A stretch of DNA of 64,000 nucleotides from Idiomarina aminovorans (lineage in GTDB: Bacteria > Pseudomonadota > Gammaproteobacteria > Enterobacterales > Alteromonadaceae). The notes beneath the pieces are model-generated. The model made no database searches. It was not told the DNA's origin and saw nothing but the letters and a program-made list of their open reading frames with translations. The first letter of the stretch is position 1. Every line of letters begins with the position of its first letter. Below are positions 61,359 through 64,000 of this stretch, piece by piece. A program made the position numbers and the translations under genes. The stretch lies in assembly GCF_023155095.1 (NCBI RefSeq), contig NZ_JAKNDA010000001.1:1-64000 (forward strand), read 5' to 3'.

Positions 61359-63512
61359 ATGGCGGGCGGTGCCGAAAAGTTAGTAAATTTTAGAAATTTC
61401 ACGCAGAACAACGTGCATCTGATCAAAGGTTTCGGAACACCTTTGGCTATTATGGCTATTCTGGCGATGATTGTGTTGCCGATTCCGGCCATGGTGCTGG
61501 ATATTTTGTTCTCGTTTTCAATTACCTTGTCACTGGTGGTTATGCTGGTGGCGGTTTACACCCAACGTCCACTCGATTTTGCCGCATTTCCCACGGTATT
61601 GCTTATCGCTACGGTTTTGCGCCTGAGTTTGAATGTTGCCTCAACGCGTATCGTGTTGCTGGAAGGGCACAACGGCCCCGGCGCTGCAGGCTCGGTAATT
61701 GAAGCCTTTGGCAGCGTGGTTATTGGCGGTAACTACACAGTGGGTCTGGTGGTGTTTGCCATTCTGGTTATTATTAACTTTGTGGTTATCACCAAAGGTG
61801 CCGGCCGTATTTCAGAAGTCACGGCACGCTTTACCCTGGACGCCATGCCGGGTAAACAAATGGCGATTGATGCGGACCTTAACGCTGGCCTGATTAACCA
61901 GGAAGAAGCCAAAACCCGGCGCGGCGATGTAACCCGCGAAGCGGACTTTTACGGCTCTATGGATGGTGCCAGTAAGTTTGTTAAGGGTGACGCCATAGCC
62001 GGTATCTTAATCCTCTTTATTAACATTATTGGCGGGTTGCTGATTGGTATGATCCAGTACGGGCTGACGTTTAATGAGGCTGTTGAAGTTTATACGCTGT
62101 TAACCATTGGTGACGGCCTGGTCGCGCAAATTCCCTCACTATTACTGTCGGTTGCAACCGCCATTATCATCACTCGCGAAAACGACAGTAAAGACATGGG
62201 CGATGCAGTTGTGTTGCAGCTGCTGGAAAACCCTAAAGTCTTGGTAATTACCAGTTCTGTGTTATTTGCTATGGGCGTTATTCCCGGCATGCCGCACCTG
62301 GCGTTTTTAAGCATGTCAGCGGTGTTGGCCGGCGCTGCTTATTTCAAACTGAAAAAGTCAAAAACCGAAGAAGGCGAACTGGTCGAGAAAGAACAAGAAC
62401 AGCAAGTTCAGCAAGCACAGCAAAAAGAGCTGAGCTGGGACGACGTGCGCCATGTCGATACCATTGGTCTGGAAGTCGGCTATCGCCTGATTCCGTTGGT
62501 GGATAAGCAACAGGGCGGGGAGCTGCTGTCCCGGATAAAAGGCGTGCGTAAGAAGCAGTCTCAGGAGTTTGGTTTTCTGGTACCCGCCGTACATATTCGG
62601 GATAACCTCGATTTAGGCCCGAACAGTTACCGCATTACGTTAATGGGGGTGACCATGGGGGAGGCTGAAATTCGTCACGACTGGGAAATGGCGATTAATC
62701 CGGGTCAGGTATTCGGTGAGTTAGACGGTGAGAAAACAACCGATCCTGCTTTTGGTCTGGATGCGGTCTGGATCCGCCCGGAACAACGTGAACACGCACA
62801 AACCTTAGGCTATACGGTGGTTGACGCTGCGACAGTCGTAGCAACACACTTAAGCCAGATAGTGACAAATCACGCGTCTCAGTTATTGGGTCATGAAGAG
62901 GCGCAAGAGCTTCTGGATCGCTTGGGTCGCACTCATCCTAAACTGGTTGAAGGGTTAGTGCCGGATCTTCTGTCCTTGGGTAACTTTGTAAAAGTACTGC
63001 AGAACTTACTGGATGAGGGTATCGCCATTCGCGATATGCGCACCATAGTGCAGACATTAGTTGAATACGCGGGCCGCAGTCAGGACCCCGAAGTGTTAAC
63101 CGCCGCAGTCAGAATTTCGTTGCGCCGTTTAATTGTCCAGGATATTGCTGAAGGGGCCGCAGAATTGCCTGTCATAACTTTGGCACCAGAGTTGGAACAG
63201 ATGTTGCATCAGTCATTGCAAATGGCGGGTAATGACGGGAATCAGCAAGGCGCCGGAATCGAACCGGGTTTAGCCGAACGTCTGCAACAGTCATTACGCG
63301 AAGTGCATCAGCAGCAGGAAATGAATGGTGAACCTTCAGTGCTGCTGACCTCCGGGCTTCTGCGGTCAACCATGGCGCGTTTTGCGCGTCACGCTACCGA
63401 GGGTATGCGGGTGTTGTCCTACCAGGAAGTGCCGGATGATAAACAAATTCGTATTGTCAGCTCAATTGGTGGACAACAAAACGGTGGTGAACAAACTGCC
63501 ACACAAGAGTAA
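61359..63512 (+). CDS. flhA: Flagellar export gate protein FlhA
   Basis: A 717-residue export-gate protein. About eight helices are in the first 330 residues, with RPLDFAAFPTVLLIATVLRL SLNVASTRIVLLEGH and the FHIPEP-type loop RFTLDAMPGKQMAIDADLNA GLI. The cytosolic ring domain (about 350-717) is complete. ATG at 61359 is preferred over TTG 61311 because AGGAAG lies before it. flhB is not directly upstream here; the minor-pseudopilin genes are. Confidence 0.95.
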   Translation: MAGGAEKLVNFRNFTQNNVHLIKGFGTPLAIMAILAMIVLPIPAMVLDILFSFSITLSLVVMLVAVYTQRPLDFAAFPTVLLIATVLRLSLNVASTRIVLLEGHNGPGAAGSVIEAFGSVVIGGNYTVGLVVFAILVIINFVVITKGAGRISEVTARFTLDAMPGKQMAIDADLNAGLINQEEAKTRRGDVTREADFYGSMDGASKFVKGDAIAGILILFINIIGGLLIGMIQYGLTFNEAVEVYTLLTIGDGLVAQIPSLLLSVATAIIITRENDSKDMGDAVVLQLLENPKVLVITSSVLFAMGVIPGMPHLAFLSMSAVLAGAAYFKLKKSKTEEGELVEKEQEQQVQQAQQKELSWDDVRHVDTIGLEVGYRLIPLVDKQQGGELLSRIKGVRKKQSQEFGFLVPAVHIRDNLDLGPNSYRITLMGVTMGEAEIRHDWEMAINPGQVFGELDGEKTTDPAFGLDAVWIRPEQREHAQTLGYTVVDAATVVATHLSQIVTNHASQLLGHEEAQELLDRLGRTHPKLVEGLVPDLLSLGNFVKVLQNLLDEGIAIRDMRTIVQTLVEYAGRSQDPEVLTAAVRISLRRLIVQDIAEGAAELPVITLAPELEQMLHQSLQMAGNDGNQQGAGIEPGLAERLQQSLREVHQQQEMNGEPSVLLTSGLLRSTMARFARHATEGMRVLSYQEVPDDKQIRIVSSIGGQQNGGEQTATQE

Positions 63513-63524
63513 CGGGAGTCGCTT

Positions 63525-64000
63525 GTGAAGATTAAACGCTTTTTTGCCGAAGATATGCGCCGTGGGTTGCAGCAGGTCAAAGAAACCTTAGGGGCCGATG
63601 CTATTATTTTGTCTAATAAGAAAGTGAACGGTGGTGTTGAGCTGGTTGCTGCCATCGATCCCGATGCGCAGCAGGAACAGCCGATGTCTGAGCAAACAAC
63701 GAACGAACATACAGCATCGCAAACACCGGAAGTGCCCGCTGAATCTTTGCAGGAGCTGTTACAGCGCCAGGCGCAGGCCGAGCCCTCTGCACCAACTGAA
63801 ACAACAGAAGCTGTTGCAGAGCCGACGCGTCGACCTGAACCGAAACCAGAACCATCAGAATTCGCGAACACTCAGTTAAACCAGGATATATTCCCTGAAC
63901 AAATGAATGCACCGGCAGCGGACGACTCCCAGGCCATTGCTGAACTGCGCTCGCAGGTTAATGGCATTCGCCAGTTACTGGAACATCAGTTAAGTGGTTT
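63525..64000 (+). CDS. flhF: Flagellar GTPase FlhF, N-terminal part
   Basis: The visible 158 codons start with GTG at 63525 after CGGGAG, reading KIKRFFAEDMRRGLQQVKET LGADAIILSNKKVNGGVELV. This is the FlhF N-terminal basic (B) domain. A long Glu/Pro/Gln-rich linker follows. The SRP-type GTPase domain lies beyond the window. FlhF places the flagellum at the pole in polar flagellates. The gene follows flhA by 12 bp as usual. Confidence 0.94.
   Translation, partial: MKIKRFFAEDMRRGLQQVKETLGADAIILSNKKVNGGVELVAAIDPDAQQEQPMSEQTTNEHTASQTPEVPAESLQELLQRQAQAEPSAPTETTEAVAEPTRRPEPKPEPSEFANTQLNQDIFPEQMNAPAADDSQAIAELRSQVNGIRQLLEHQLSG

Noticed and set aside
40-64000. CRISPR array
   Set aside because: No regularly spaced direct repeats were seen anywhere in the window.

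Overview
The window looks like a chromosomal segment of a marine gammaproteobacterium of the Alteromonadales, most like Idiomarina. This is a judgement from gene content, since no database was searched. Pointers are a Vibrio/Alteromonadales-type polar flagellar locus (flgA-flgMN-flgPT, cheVR-flgBCDEFGHIJKL, fliC-flaG-fliDS, flhAF) with H-ring/outer-membrane FlgT, FlgP and FlgO-type proteins, plus large TonB-dependent receptors and moderate GC.

Bases 1-9000 are an accessory zone full of mobile DNA. It holds the 3' part of an IS66 element, a complete ISAs1-type IS that splits a small membrane-protein gene, a TonB receptor with a DUF6445 oxygenase-like partner, scars of IS3 and IS5 elements, and an intact IS4-type transposase. 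A pair of FlgO-family genes follows (9.5-10.7 kb), behind a near-perfect sigma-28 promoter although far from the main flagellar cluster.

Bases 10.7-22.3 kb hold a minus-strand run (DUF1499, DUF547, DoxX-like, AhpD-like, HD-GYP) divergent from a bufferin operon: DUF2282 precursor peptide, MNIO (DUF692) enzyme, DUF2063 partner, DoxX-like membrane protein. This operon is directly coupled to a CHASE3 chemoreceptor. An AraC regulator, an unknown small protein and a second TonB receptor follow. The chemoreceptor inside a metal-handling RiPP operon is the most interesting arrangement in the window.

Bases 22.3-29.9 kb carry a RelBE/StbDE-type toxin-antitoxin pair, a TVP38-flavoprotein fusion, a ynjBCD-like ABC transporter with ynjF-like and sterol-desaturase-like lipid genes, and tRNA-Arg(CCT).

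Bases 30-51 kb are the main flagellar locus. Readable promoters suggest a hierarchy: sigma-54 sites before flgA, flgB and flgF, and sigma-28 sites before flgM, flgP, cheV, flgK, fliC and flaG. A 5' fragment of a group IIC-like intron sits immediately after the fliC terminator.

Bases 51-64 kb carry rpsT, a MntA/HepT pair, the murJ-ribF-ileS-lspA-fkpB-ispH block, a convergent minor-pseudopilin operon in ppdA-ppdB-ygdB-ppdC order, then flhA and the start of flhF, which runs off the window.
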